64,000 nucleotides of DNA from Camarhynchus parvulus. Lineage: Eukaryota; Chordata; Aves; Passeriformes; Thraupidae. A model generated the notes under the pieces. That model was given only the letters and a program-made list of their open reading frames with translations, was not told where the DNA came from and ran no database searches. Where the stretch lies: contig NC_044573.1 in the NCBI RefSeq assembly GCF_901933205.1, positions 32,671,493-32,735,492 on the forward strand, written 5' to 3'. This document shows, in pieces, positions 38,721 to 50,478 of the stretch. Position 1 is the first letter of the stretch, and each line of letters starts with the position of its first letter. Both the position numbers and the translations under genes were made by a program.

Positions 38721-41404
38721 ATTTATTTGTTCTGTGCAACAACCAATCTTATGGATATAAACAACCAATTTATAGATATAATATACGTCAACGAATAAAT
38801 CAAATTAAAAAAAAATTTAATCAGAAATAAGCATTTTTTTTCACAGAAACGTCTGCCCTAGGAAATTCACACTATATTGTTTTCACATTTGCAAAGAGAA
38901 TGAATTTTAGTTTTGTGACTCTCTCAGGAGTCTGCCTTCAGATGCTGAAAATGCTAAGCAGAAATACATCACTTTTAAGAAGTGATGAGTATCTACAGTT
39001 AAGCACTGAAAGTCAGTAGTAGTGTGCAAACCCAAAGTATTGGCAATTCAGACCTAGGTACACAAACTTCAGGGCTCTACACTCTCATTTCATCCAAAAT
39101 AGAAATATGATTTTTCACCATGCTGGCCTGTTTGACAAGTATGCACATCCCTATGTTTTCAAGAGGAATCTACACAAAAACCAGAGGAAGCAGTATTTGG
39201 AAATGGTTTTGCTTTTCTGTGCTGGACTGCAAGCAACTCTGAAACCAGTTATTGACCCAAAACCACTGTCCAGCTGCAGAATTTCAGTACCAGGTCCTAA
39301 CTGCTGAAAGAATATTGTTCACACTGATATGAAGTTTCATACTGATCAAATGTAACAAAACCTCATTCAATCTTTCACTAATTTTAATACACTGAAAAAG
39401 GCTTCAAAGAACTCGCTTCTTGCTGTTATCGTAAAACAAACAGAGCTGTTGTGTGAAGAAATTAAGGAAGTACCCACACACTGAGATGACCTTTCTGAAT
39501 ACTTCTTTATGGACAGTCTGAATGTTATTTTTCAAAGTCAAACTATTCTTAAACCTTTATTTTATACAGCTGAAAACTGGCCAAAGCCAGAAGAGAAAAA
39601 AGAAACCCTGAGGATACTAATCCATGCTCCCCTAAATTTATACCTTTTCCACATGAAAGAAAACTAACCACACCCAACCAGTACGTATGGTTAATACCTA
39701 TATTACAAAGCAAAACCAATTTCAGGAAAAAGTAAAAAGTAGTTCTTTCAGGCATTAATCCAATGATTTTCAATTTTAAAGCAGGTCTGTGTACCCCTAT
39801 CACGACACCTGGCTCAGCGGATGGCTGTGTGTGCATTGCAGAGCCACAGGCACCGGCCTGGCTTGCTAATGTGCACTGAGGCTGCTGCTGCTTGCAAGAG
39901 GACAGCCAGCTCAAGAACAATTATTTTGTCTTCCACCACTCCTGTTGCTGGTAGCTGCAGCCAATGCACATAAAACGCCATCAATTTGCTGCCATCTACA
40001 AGCACCAGGGTAGAACAAGACAAGCACAGACACCTATGGTAAATGCGCTCGCCTTTGCAAGCCTGATGGGAGGATGAAAGCCTCGTTTTTTGGGAAAACT
40101 AACATGATGAGCTCTGCTGGCTTGTCCCTTGAAACACAACTCACATGGGAAATAGTGCATCCTCAGAAATGAGCAGCATAATGATGCTTTATTGCTTGAC
40201 AAAGCCACATATCCCAAGAGAATTTGTGTCATCATAAACCAGGAGTAAGGCTGATGGAGCTGACTTTAGGCTCTAATAAAACAGGTAGGAAAGAGATAAG
40301 AAAACAACATGACAAAAGATGCTTTTGTTACTTGTTGAGATCAATCTGAATCAAAATGTGTTCACAGTTATAATTTCTTATACAATTGAAAAAACTGCCA
40401 GTAGGAATAGCACGATTTTACTTTCCAACGCCACTATAATTCTTATTCCTATCAAAGGAAGCTGAAAAAATTGCCAAGTTATTTCATTAGGAAATGCAGC
40501 TAATTTACAGGCAGGGTAATTTTCCCCCTACAAAATTGTATAATGAGCTTTAAACTCACTAAATAAAGGGTCTTTTCTCTGAGTGATTATGCTTAATTTA
40601 CACAGGAATTAGTAGTGACTGGACCTCCTTTCAGAATTGCTTTAATAGAGCTGCATTACCAAAAAAAAAAAAAATTACAGCCTTGAAAAAATATCCTAAC
40701 AGTCCATAGAGGAAAAAATACTTATCTGAGCAGCAGTGCCTACATGCATTGTGTTCATAAATATAAATATCTTCACATAAATTTTAAATTGGGTATCAGA
40801 ACCCAGAAAATCTCTAATGCTGATTTTATATTAAATTATTCACTTAAGCATTATGCTGATTGAATGTATAGAAAAGCCACAAGTAACAAATGGACAGCAA
40901 TGCAAGGGAGCAATCAATACTTTCATTTACAAAATCTGCTGTCACTGTATGCAAAGTTAACTATTTATTATTATTTGTTGATATTACTATTACTATTATT
41001 ATTATTTTATGGTGGGTTTTTTACTGGTTAGTCTGTCCAATGAATGAACACTTTGGTTTATAGACAATTCTTATCAAATGTAGTCCAGTTTTCACATAGT
41101 TAAAGGGTAGCCAGAAAACCCTAGCATCTCCAAAATTCAGGTATTTTTGTGTATTTACAAAGAAACTGGACATTAGAAACCTTAGAGCAGCTTGTTAATG
41201 GTATCACTAAGGTAGCAGGTATCACACACAAATATTGTTTGTTCCTGGCAAATTATAAAAGGTAATTAAAATTTCTGTTACCTAAAGCAGTTGACCCTGA
41301 GGTTGTAGAAGTGGGAGAAACACATTTGGAAGTTTCAGTTAAAAATTTCACCTCCCCTATTTTCTTCGTAGTGTAGGAAGTCCTTATCATCTTTTCACTC
41401 TACC
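38721..41404. other. Single-copy DNA with an ATT array, no gene seen
   Basis: The 123-codon minus-strand frame at 39549-39920 shows no family I recognise. A GC-richer part lies at 39780-40020. An A13 run lies near 40660 and an att/act array at 40961-41009. The part 40480-40650 is complex AT-rich sequence of the non-coding-element type. Confidence 0.5.
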
Positions 41405-41490
41405 ATAGAAGTGACATTCATAATATTTAAGGTCTGGAGGGGGCCATTAAATCACATAGCCTGTCCTCCTTTATCATGGCATGCATTTCA
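41405..41490 (-). mobile_element. Ancient CR1 tail
   Basis: The plus strand reads aaggtctggagggggccatt and then a cctgtcctcctttat block. This follows the reversed 3' end of CR1 copies abundant in turtles and crocodilians (aaggccagaagggaccatt ... ctgacctcctgtat). Divergence is large, so it is probably an insertion older than modern birds. Confidence 0.55.
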
Positions 41491-41633
41491 TAAAAGGTCT
41501 ACAGATCACTCAGAACCAGTGACATGTGTGGAGCTGATTAAGTAAATCTAAGCCAAAATATCGCGAGTCGGCAACAAGACCATGCTATCCCAGCAGCAAA
41601 GACAGCTTACAGGGAGAAGAAATTAATCTGAAG

Positions 41634-41653
41634 AAAAAAAAAAAAAAAAAAAA
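41634..41653. repeat. Poly-A run, 20 bases
   Basis: An uninterrupted run of A precedes the GC-richer patch at 41690. No source retroposon is recognised. Confidence 0.9.
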
Positions 41654-41689
41654 GAGAAAAAGCTGTAGTGAAAATGAATCATGGCAATA

Positions 41690-42080
41690 ACTGGGATGCA
41701 ATCCATGCTCGGGAACCTGGCAGAGCCATCGTGACTGCCCCCGATGTGAGCGGTCTGAGGTGCGTTTGTGGCACATCATTGCCATCTGCTGCGCCGGGCT
41801 GAGAGCGCAGCGAGCACCAGCCACGGGACAGCCAGAGGGGCTGCCCACACATTCCTGCAAAGCTGCCTTCACTATGTCCTTGCTTCACTTTCACCCTTCC
41901 CACACCCCCCTGATGCAGCTGGACCTCCCTCTAAGTCTGGAAGATGAGCAGTCCGAAGCTGGATCTGGTAACTAATGCATGACCCAGCACCGTGCCATGA
42001 GCACAGCCTGAGTGTGAGCTCTGCCTGAGTACCGTGAGCTGCAGCCCGAGGCTTCCCTGGCAAGGGGCACACACACTACC
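41690..42080. promoter_or_regulatory. GC- and CpG-richer patch, candidate promoter or enhancer
   Basis: The patch is clearly GC-richer than the DNA around it. It carries roughly a dozen CpG (for example ctgcgccgggc and gagagcgcagcgagc). Several frames on both strands (66-95 codons) overlap here and none is recognisable, as expected in GC-rich DNA with few stop codons. It does not reach the density of a classical CpG island. A weak promoter, an enhancer, or a first exon of a non-coding RNA are possible. Confidence 0.28.
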
Positions 42081-42867
42081 TAGCTCCCAGCAGCTATGAC
42101 AGAAGGAAACCCCTGGACCAGGTTCCTCATGCAAAGTTACAAATGCTTTCTGGAGATGTTTTGTGCCTGGAAGTAATTTCCACGCTTCGGAACCAAATGG
42201 CAAGACGAAAGAATTTGGGGGTGACAGTGGTTTTCTCTGACAGAGGAGTCTCTACTCCACCTTACAGAAGTCCACCCTATGTACATGGGTGAAACATCTG
42301 CTTCTGAAAGTGACTGCATACCCATATGATGTATGCAAAAGGAACATATGCCTCTTGAATACAAATGTAATAAAGCACCTGTGAAAATGCTTTTTAAATC
42401 ATAACCAGCATTTACTGAACTGACACAAACCACTTAAAATAATTTAGATAATAAGCACTATCAAAGAACACAAAATGAACTTACTAATACCCACAGAATA
42501 ATGAGGGACAACTTGTTGGCAGTATTGACACTCAACAAAATTTGGTCACCACGTCGCTCACATAAACCATTAGCTCACATAAAGCATTCAACCCACATAC
42601 CTAGATTATATATGGATTTTGCATGACTGCACATAGCTTTTGGTAGCAACTGGATATAACCTTGGGCACTTCTGGGAGAAGGACAAGTCCACCCCCAGTT
42701 TTCTCCCTCCCTATCCCAGATCCAGGTACTATTCAGGCTGAGGAGGCAGCTCCCAGAGGCTGGGTGAGCACCCCCATCCTGTGCCACAGAGCCACAAACT
42801 GGTGTTTGTTGGTTTATACATACTGCACACACTGAGCACGGCTCTGATACTTCAGGGAGACGGGGAT
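42081..42867. other. Single-copy DNA, no gene seen
   Basis: Two minus-strand frames (98 codons at 42137-42433, 85 codons at 42575-42832) show no recognisable domain. Confidence 0.5.
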
Positions 42868-43020
42868 TTGCTGCTCAATCTGTTCGGGTCAGCTGAGTGT
42901 CTTCGAACAAGTAATTTCTTGCCACCCCTCCAGCATCTCACTCCCTATCCCCCATAGAAATAGGGTAATAACAGCAACCTCCTTTGTGTAGCAGCTTGAG
43001 ATTGTTATTTATAAAAGGAA
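42868..43020 (+). repeat. MIR-like SINE remnant
   Basis: The MIR blocks appear in order. A gctgctcaatctgttcgggtc block stands for ctctgccactta. The next, cagctgagtgtcttcgaac, stands for tagctgtgtgaccttgggc. An aagtaatttcttgcc block follows, then tagggtaataacagcaacc for ggggataataatagtacc. A gcagcttgagattgtt end is as in amniote MIR variants (agcgctttgagat). The match is made from memory; ends approximate. Confidence 0.6.
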
Positions 43021-46000
43021 ACTATTACTGCTGAAATTAAGTCTTTACAAACTTCACCACATATGTGAATAACAGTGGTCCAGGAGCAATTTTCCAATCC
43101 ATTTTCAGTGTTACTAATTTAAAAAAAACAACTTTGTTGGACTCTGTTATTGACTATGAATGTTTTTTCCAGGGCAGTCATCTCTGCTTCTTTACCCTTG
43201 TCTTTTCCAGGCAGTTTTTCTCTCTCATCCACCACGGCCCCCCTAACAATGCCACACTGGTTTATACTTGTTGCACCAGCCACTTCATGACCTCTTGCCT
43301 CAGCCTTCAGTACCACTGAACTTCATTCAGCAACTTCAGGAGCTCAGTCATTGTGTTGTTACTCAGACATGCTCAGCTGGTACATGGAGAGGTGCTGAAG
43401 CTTTGCACAGTGCCTGGAACAGAATATTGCTAAAACTCACAGAAACCTTCAGTCTCCAAAGCAAACCTAAGGCTGACACAGCAACAATGTCCCAACACAA
43501 CCAGCTGCTCTGATTTTTCTGAGGATTGACCAGTAAGAAGAGGAGGGAAGGTTTATTTGCCATTGACTCCAAAGAGTAATTTTTGCTTTGGACTCATTCT
43601 TCAGAGTGTGTGGAAAAGGCACAGCACATCAGTACCCAGCCCTCCAGAGCCAGGGTCACCCTGCAACTGAAGGAAGAGATTCTTGCATCTCCAACAGGAA
43701 AGCAAAATCCTGTCTTTTCTTTTTGGGTAGAATCAAGAACTGGTTTTGCGGATGAAGAAATGCTAAATATTCATAAATGCATTTAAAAACTGGGCAGAAG
43801 AATTCCTCCCATGATTCTCAGCTTTGACACTCCTCACATACTAACAATTTCTGACCTGCAGAATGACACACATTTCTGTGGTATTTTACCAGTACTAAGC
43901 ACTGCACGGTAAAACGCTTTGCAGGAACAATGTGAGTATAAATTACATAAGTGGACAGAGTATCTTTGTCCAAAATGGAGATGGTTTAACTTCATGAGGT
44001 GGTAAGCATCCAAAAGGCTCATGGGAGCACTGGCTACATGTATATTATTAGCAGGTATTATAGACACATAGGAACTGGTCTATAGACCAAAATTTAGTGC
44101 TGAGGATCTGACATCCCCACTGTATGTATTTCAGATTTTCCTGTTTCCCTGTTTAAATTTCAGACCAGCTCTGCTTTGATGCCTTGTCCTGAAGTTTACT
44201 TGTACCTGGTGTATGTTCAAGACTCCCTGAGCACATCCTCTAGTTTAGTCTCAGGAGCAAAAAGCATGGATTTCCTCTTTGTGTTCTGCTGTTCAACAAA
44301 CCCAGCCAAAGGGGACTGACTGGGAAATTCACTTCAGAGGAACAACCCAAGCTGAATTAAAACATGAATATAGATGTCCTTGTTGAGACACTTATTTTTT
44401 GTGGTCCATTAAGTTTTGACAAATGACCATATCTCAGTAATAACCACATGGAAGCTCATCACAGGAATAGGATTTGAATTTTTGCCATAGTTACAGTAGA
44501 CAATGACAGAACCCCCCCAAGGACTTCAAGCATATATACACTGAATTTTTTCCATCCAAAACCAGCTAAATTATTTTCAGACTGAGCTTAATAACAGCTT
44601 ACCATCTCAGCAGGCACACTTCCACTGAAACTGGTTTGTCACCCTCTTTACAAAATCCTGTGATTTTTATTGTCGAAAAATATGCCAAATTTCTATATTA
44701 CTCACTCACTGAATTACAGGGCATGGAACCCTGGGCATGGCCAGCATACCAGGGACACCAGCATCCCTGCTCACAATCAGATTTCACTGCTCAGCTGAAG
44801 GGTGAGATCCTGCTCTTGCCCACATTCAGGATGATCTGGATGTAGAGGAGAGGACCCACACAGCAGCAACCCCCTCGCTCTAAGTGGGGCATAAACATCA
44901 CTTAAGTTGTTTCTACTGTGTAGCTTTTCAGCTAGAAAGTCAAGTTAACAAAATGGCTGTTGCTATTGAAAGCACTACATAAGAGAAAATAAACGCTTAG
45001 AAAAAAAATTGTAGCAGGGAACAGAAATTCCTCCACAAGCAACTATTGTGAATTTGTCCCAAAAAAACCCATTTTGATCATCACTAAGATTTATCAGCAT
45101 CTGATTGCTCAGGGCCATTATCTTGGCAGTGTCAACCCAGACTGCAGGCAAGCACCCAACATCATCAAAGCCACCACAGAAGTCAGAGTTAATTTGCAAC
45201 ACTGTGGAAAGGGCCTGCAGACAGGAAAAGGATGAAAATCACAAAAAGGAGGACATCCTCTCTTAAACCCAGATGTGGTCTCTCTGATCTTCCTCCCGAG
45301 GCACACTGACAAAACAGAGAAGTGAAATTGCCACCTGTGCTGTTCTATAAACACGCCTTCACCCTGGAAATTGGGAAATTCAAACAGTATCAGATTTAGA
45401 CCCTTTCACTCTCAAGAAACCAATCAACCTCTTTTCTGCTTGATGCAAGTTTTAACATTTAAAAAAGTTTAAAAGGTGTTTGTTTTAAAGGATGCTAAAG
45501 AAATAGTAGGAAACAACCAAAACAGTATTAATTGTTACATTTCAACAGCTAGTGAACTACAAAATCTTCAGTCAGTTCCTTTTTTTTTGTAAGTCAAACA
45601 TTCAGGTTGTTATCCTCTGACACAAAATAGAGATTTTACATTTTTGAGTGGAAAACAATAGTGCCTTATCTTCTTGCTGTAAGAAACATTTATTTTGCTA
45701 TCATTTCTTTTCCAAAGCTTTTAGAAAGCCTAGTGAAAGTGGAAGCACACATTTCACATTTTCAAGATAGCACCTAAATTTTCATGTTACATGTTCCAAT
45801 AAGGCACTTAGCATAAAATATTTAGAAGCCCCACAAGACACAAATGTATCAGGGTAACTCATTGAGAACTGACAGTCTCAGATCCACCTCTCAGACAGCC
45901 ACTGTTCTGAGTCTTTGCTTCACTGAGGGAATTACAGTAAGGAAAGAGATACAAAATGGGGAATGTGACAGGTGCAAGTTAAGATTGAGTCAAACTGAGA

Positions 46001-48134
46001 TGAACTGATATTTTATTATTATTTTAATAAATACATAATCTAGCTGCTTTACTTAGATAGATGCACTGGTTCCAGTGTAATTATTTCTATTGTCCATGGT
46101 TTTTGATGCTCTATGAGGGTAAATCCCTACCATCTAAAGCCAATAGAAGAGCTAATCTTGACTGCCTGTAAAAGGGAAGTACTGTACAACTGCTGAGACA
46201 AAGGGAAGAGTACCTCTATTTCAACTGATGCTTGGGATATTACAAAACTTTTACAATGCTGAGGATATTCTTAAATTTTCCTAAGGCCTATTTTCTGACC
46301 AGATTTTTTGGTATTATTTCAAAATTAAGAGTACAAGAGCAAAAGAGGAACCAAAGGAAAAAACAGCAAAGAAACAGTGCCTGAAATGTTATGGTGAAAC
46401 ATTAAATGATCATGGCTGCAGCTTGCTGCCCGTGGAAAGGAGGACAGACTTCCCTTTCCAATACTGTCAGAAAGCCTGTCTGGGCAAGATGCCCAACAGT
46501 GCCCAACCCAAATCACAGTCAACAGATTAATATAAGATGATGTTTCTGTTAAGGCTCTTTTCAGTAAACAGGCTCATCCAGAATAGGAGGTAAAAAAAAA
46601 ATAAAATTAAGAGTACAAATCTTCACCAGCTGCTTTGAATAAATTACTTATTTTCAACTGCTTCAGCACAGCAGCTCCCAGGTAAAAGCAAAAAAGAAAA
46701 ACTACCTCTAGAAATATTGCTAGAAACTACATGGGTGTACTCGCTAGTCACTTTTCTAGGAACTTTCATGCATGTAAGGCCTTTGAGACCATTTGCCATG
46801 ATAAAATGAAACACAGTTGAAGATACAAGAAATTTCTCACATAAAAGAAAATTTTAAAACATTAATTTTACCTCAGTCTAAATAGCCAGTCTGTGGAAAA
46901 ATTGCACAAAATGTATTTGACAGTTCAAGAGTATAGGATATTGTTTTGAAGAGATGCATCATATTTTTTGGGACAGTCTTGTGATATATTTCAGTCCTCA
47001 TTTTACCCAAAAGACTCATAACTGTTGCAGTATGAGCATCATTTGTGATATACTCCATTGCTGCTGGAAGGTGAAAAATATGCTAGGACATATGTACAGT
47101 CTTAGGAGAACGTACTGAAAGTTATGTAAAAAATATATTAAAAAACTCCACAATATAGAGAGTCAATTAGGGCTAGGGAATTTTTTTGTACTTCTGCTGT
47201 TCAGAGGTAACTTTTTCATCAAAAAAAAAAACCTGCTGGTAGTTTGAATTGGGATATCCAAATCCTACTCAGCAGGTCCTTTAGGATTTTCAGAATTCCA
47301 GGCCTAATATGAGGCACTAGAGCTAGGAAATCACCTCTTGAAATCCTTTCCTGAAGCGGAACCATGAGCTGATTCTGCCAGGAAGAACTATAAGAGTCAC
47401 CTCCTCCCTTCTGAGCAGACAGAATAAATGAAAACACAAATGAAAAGCATCCAGCTGTCCTTCTTATTTATATAAACCAGCCCTGTAACCACCCTGCAAA
47501 AAATTAAATTTATGTAAACATAACAATGTATCCCACTTAGCATGTAGGAGATAAAATGGGAATGGCAAGGTGATAATAGTGTTTCAAAGGGCAGAAGAAA
47601 TTCAGAGTTGATCTCTGCAAAGAATGTGTAACTCCATGTTCAGTATTGGGTCTTGACAATTTTAGTGTCACATATTTTATTTCTCTGTTTAAATGTGACT
47701 TCACATCTACCACACTTTTGTATGTGCATGTACAAACATGCATTAAAAAATCTCAGGGAAAAAAGTGATAGTTGATGTAGAGAAATAATCCTCTGGCAGA
47801 AGAGTTTACAAAAGATGCCAGAAAGCAGGCAGCACAAGTAAACTTCTGGAGAAGATGCCATGGGAAAATGAAAAAGCATAGTCAAAGAAGATCAGGTAAT
47901 TAAGCCACAGGTATAATAAACACAACTGAATTACTAGATTTTAAAATAAATGTAGACTAGATCATAAACTTACAGGTGTTGTCATTGTACAGTAAAGTTG
48001 AAAGAAAAGTCCTCCATGACTAAGGATGAGTGAGTTGTATGATCAGTTAAAGAGAACAATCTGAATTCAAAATGAAATTGTCCACGAGACAAAAAAAGGT
48101 ACCTGTGAAGGGAAGAAAGGAACAAATGTTATTG
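43021..48134. other. Single-copy DNA, no gene seen
   Basis: Frames up to 84 codons (43065-43319, plus) are present with no recognisable domain. The minus-strand frame at 47219-47437 (72 codons) looks protein-like in composition but matches nothing I know. No repeat family was recognised. Confidence 0.45.
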
Positions 48135-48190
48135 AAAAAACAAAAACAAACAAACAAACAAAAAAACCAACAAAAAGAAACGAACAAAAA
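48135..48190. repeat. (CAAA)n simple repeat
   Basis: Runs of caaa and caaaaa units lie at 48137-48190, imperfect at the right end. Confidence 0.9.
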
Positions 48191-48654
48191 TAAGCTCCAC
48201 CAAATAAGAATTCTATGGAGTTGAGCAGTAACAAGAAAAATGTTCTACAAAGTTAAAACTACAGGGAGGAAAACACAATCACTTTCTAAGAGGATCAAAT
48301 GCTCAAACAGCATCAGTGTCAAGTGCTGAGAGTCATCAGTCTTGCCACAAGAAAAAATGTGCCATGTACACTTATTAAATTCCCAACACTGCAGTGCAAA
48401 GCTGTAACACCTTTCACAGTATATTAACAGTATAACAACTGCCTCTAGAGAGGCTGGGAAGTTAAAAAAGCTAAAAATTGACATTTGAATTTTAAAGTTT
48501 GCTTGGGTAGCAACTGAGTACCATATTAAGACGTTCAATTAATGGGAGCAGTGATGTATACTAGAAAAAACAGATTTATTTTATAACAACTGTGCACCAC
48601 AGAGGATGGCTAGCCCTGTCAGAGCCCTGATAGTGACCCAGGATATATCTTTTC
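48191..48654. other. AT-rich single-copy DNA, no gene seen
   Basis: A 97-codon minus-strand frame at 48245-48538 has no recognisable content. Confidence 0.5.
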
Positions 48655-48742
48655 ACCATATGCTTCTAATAGGGTCTCTTCACCACTCTTGGCTTGGACT
48701 ATATGATCTCCAGAAGTCCCTTGCAACCATTCTGTGATTATT
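48655..48742 (+). mobile_element. CR1 3' tail
   Basis: The ggcttggactatatgatctc block is followed by cagaagtcccttgcaaccat and tctgtgatta. This is the CR1 3' end (consensus ggactagatgacctccagag, gtcccttccaacc, attctatgatt). Only the last ~60 bases are clear; the left end is a guess. Confidence 0.75.
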
Positions 48743-49987
48743 TCCCCAGCTGAAGGGGAAGAAAGATGACATATTTTAGAAAGTACACTGAGAACTATTA
48801 ATTATACTAGATAGATAATAACTCAGTGTTATTAATATTTTCATTAAGTCAAAGACTGGGTAAGAAGAAGAGTCTTAGTTATCCTGCAGCAAAAAAGTTA
48901 CAGGGACACCAACATTTACACACAGCATTTTGTGAGATTTCCATTCAGTTAAAACAACTTCTAAGATTACTGTAACTGAAAGGAGTTGAGAATAAAAAAG
49001 AAACCCTCATTTGTTTATTGTGTTTAAAGTAAATATTGTTTGCTCAACTTCCTTGAAATATTGCCTTGAGTATTTATATTTATTTCTTCCTGCAACAGAT
49101 GAATAACATTTTAAGGAGAAAAATGTAAACCGAATGACATCTGCAAACATTCTGACTAGCATCTGAAACAAATGTTATTGTATGACTAACCCCCTACTTT
49201 GTTTATTTCTCTTAAAGAAATAAACAGGAATTCAATTTTAGTTTTCCTAATTACAAAATATACTTACCAAAAATTGTTGACTATTGGATGCTTGTGCTAC
49301 TTACCTGCAAAACAAATCAAACGAACAGAGAGTTACTTCACAGCACAATAAACTACATAGGAGAGTGGATATAATTTAGGTGGCTTGATGATCATCCCTT
49401 TTTTGAATAGCAGAGTTAGATGAAAGAATGGAGAGAACCCAAGGATCCAGGAAAAAAAATAATTTAGAACTCCAGCTGGAATATTGATTATGTAAGAGGA
49501 AAGCTCAGTCTCAGCAAAAGCACTTTATGACTTGAACATCACGGTCCCCAAGGTGAAGGGAGAAGTGCCAAAACTAAAACTTGCTTACTCTGACTCTCAG
49601 AATTGCTTCTGTCCCTCCTAAGACGACCATCTGGGACATGGGACACAAACTCTCTATGGGGTACTGTCTCCAGCATATTTGTTTTCCAGACAAACTTCAC
49701 AGGAACCATGAACCAATATTGTTTATCTCACACAGAGTTTCACAACTTAAATGAATTTATTAGCAAACTCCACTAAGGCCTGTAAACGCTCACTGAGAGT
49801 TGAGTAAGAATAGGCCTGTTACTACATCTGACATTGCTGTGTCTTGGCTTCATTTTTCTTCTAAAACCTTTTTTCCTTCTAAAAACTATAAACATCTATT
49901 AAACTATAAGCATCTGTTACTATCTGTCTATCAAAGGTTACAAAATGGCAAGGTTGCAAGTTATCAATAGCAGTATCTTTAATCAAA
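48743..49987. other. AT-rich single-copy DNA with a forkhead-like palindrome
   Basis: The stretch 49000-49270 is complex AT-rich sequence of the conserved-element type. It contains an 11-bp inverted pair of tgtttatttct at 49200-49210 and 49216-49226 with a 5-base spacer. No gene was recognised. Confidence 0.45.
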
Positions 49988-50095
49988 CGATAGAACTGTT
50001 GGTTACAAAGAGTCTTTGGACATCATCTACTCCAACTTCCTTTATTGTTAGTGCATAAAATTAGATCAATTCTTGATTTTAGGGTTCTTTGAAAT
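49988..50095 (-). mobile_element. CR1 3' tail, reverse orientation
   Basis: The plus strand reads gatagaactgttggtta, then ctttggacatcatctactcc, then aacttccttt. This follows the reversed CR1 end (catagaatggtttgggttgg ... gatcatctagtccaacctcc). A ttagatcaattcttgattt block matches the region that usually follows. Confidence 0.7.
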
Positions 50096-50424
50096 AGAAA
50101 TTTCAAACAAGAAGTTCAATGTGGGAACAACCCATGTTTCATTGATAAAATATTTTGATTAAACAGATTTCGGTATGTATGTCAGACACTGCATATTTTT
50201 ATAGCAAAACACTATTATTGCGGTACTTGGAGATACAAAGGTTTGAAGTTAACAGAGTCAACAGTCATTCAAACCCCAATTTTGCAGGATATTGTCTGAA
50301 TACTCTTTGGTATGCAGCAACTTTGACATGTTATTTATCCCTTAAATCATAAAATGTATACGAATATGACAATTTTTAAAGTACATAATCCATACCATAT
50401 CAAATACATGCTTTTACTACATGT
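50096..50424. other. AT-rich single-copy DNA, no gene seen
   Basis: A 65-codon plus-strand frame at 50155-50352 has no recognisable content. It leads into the palindrome. Confidence 0.5.
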
Positions 50425-50478
50425 AATTTAGAATTTGGACATCATGTATATGTATACATGATGTCCAAATTCTAAATT
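50425..50478. repeat. Perfect 26-bp inverted repeat with 2-base centre
   Basis: The arm at 50425-50450 (begins aatttagaatttggac) is the exact reverse complement of the arm at 50453-50478, separated only by tg at 50451-50452. The arms are not simple repeats. The structure can extrude as a cruciform or, if transcribed, fold into a nearly loop-free hairpin. Confidence 0.98.

Noticed and set aside
39549..39920. 123-codon minus-strand frame
   Set aside because: No domain, signal or family recognised; overlaps other frames in a GC-richer patch, as expected by chance.
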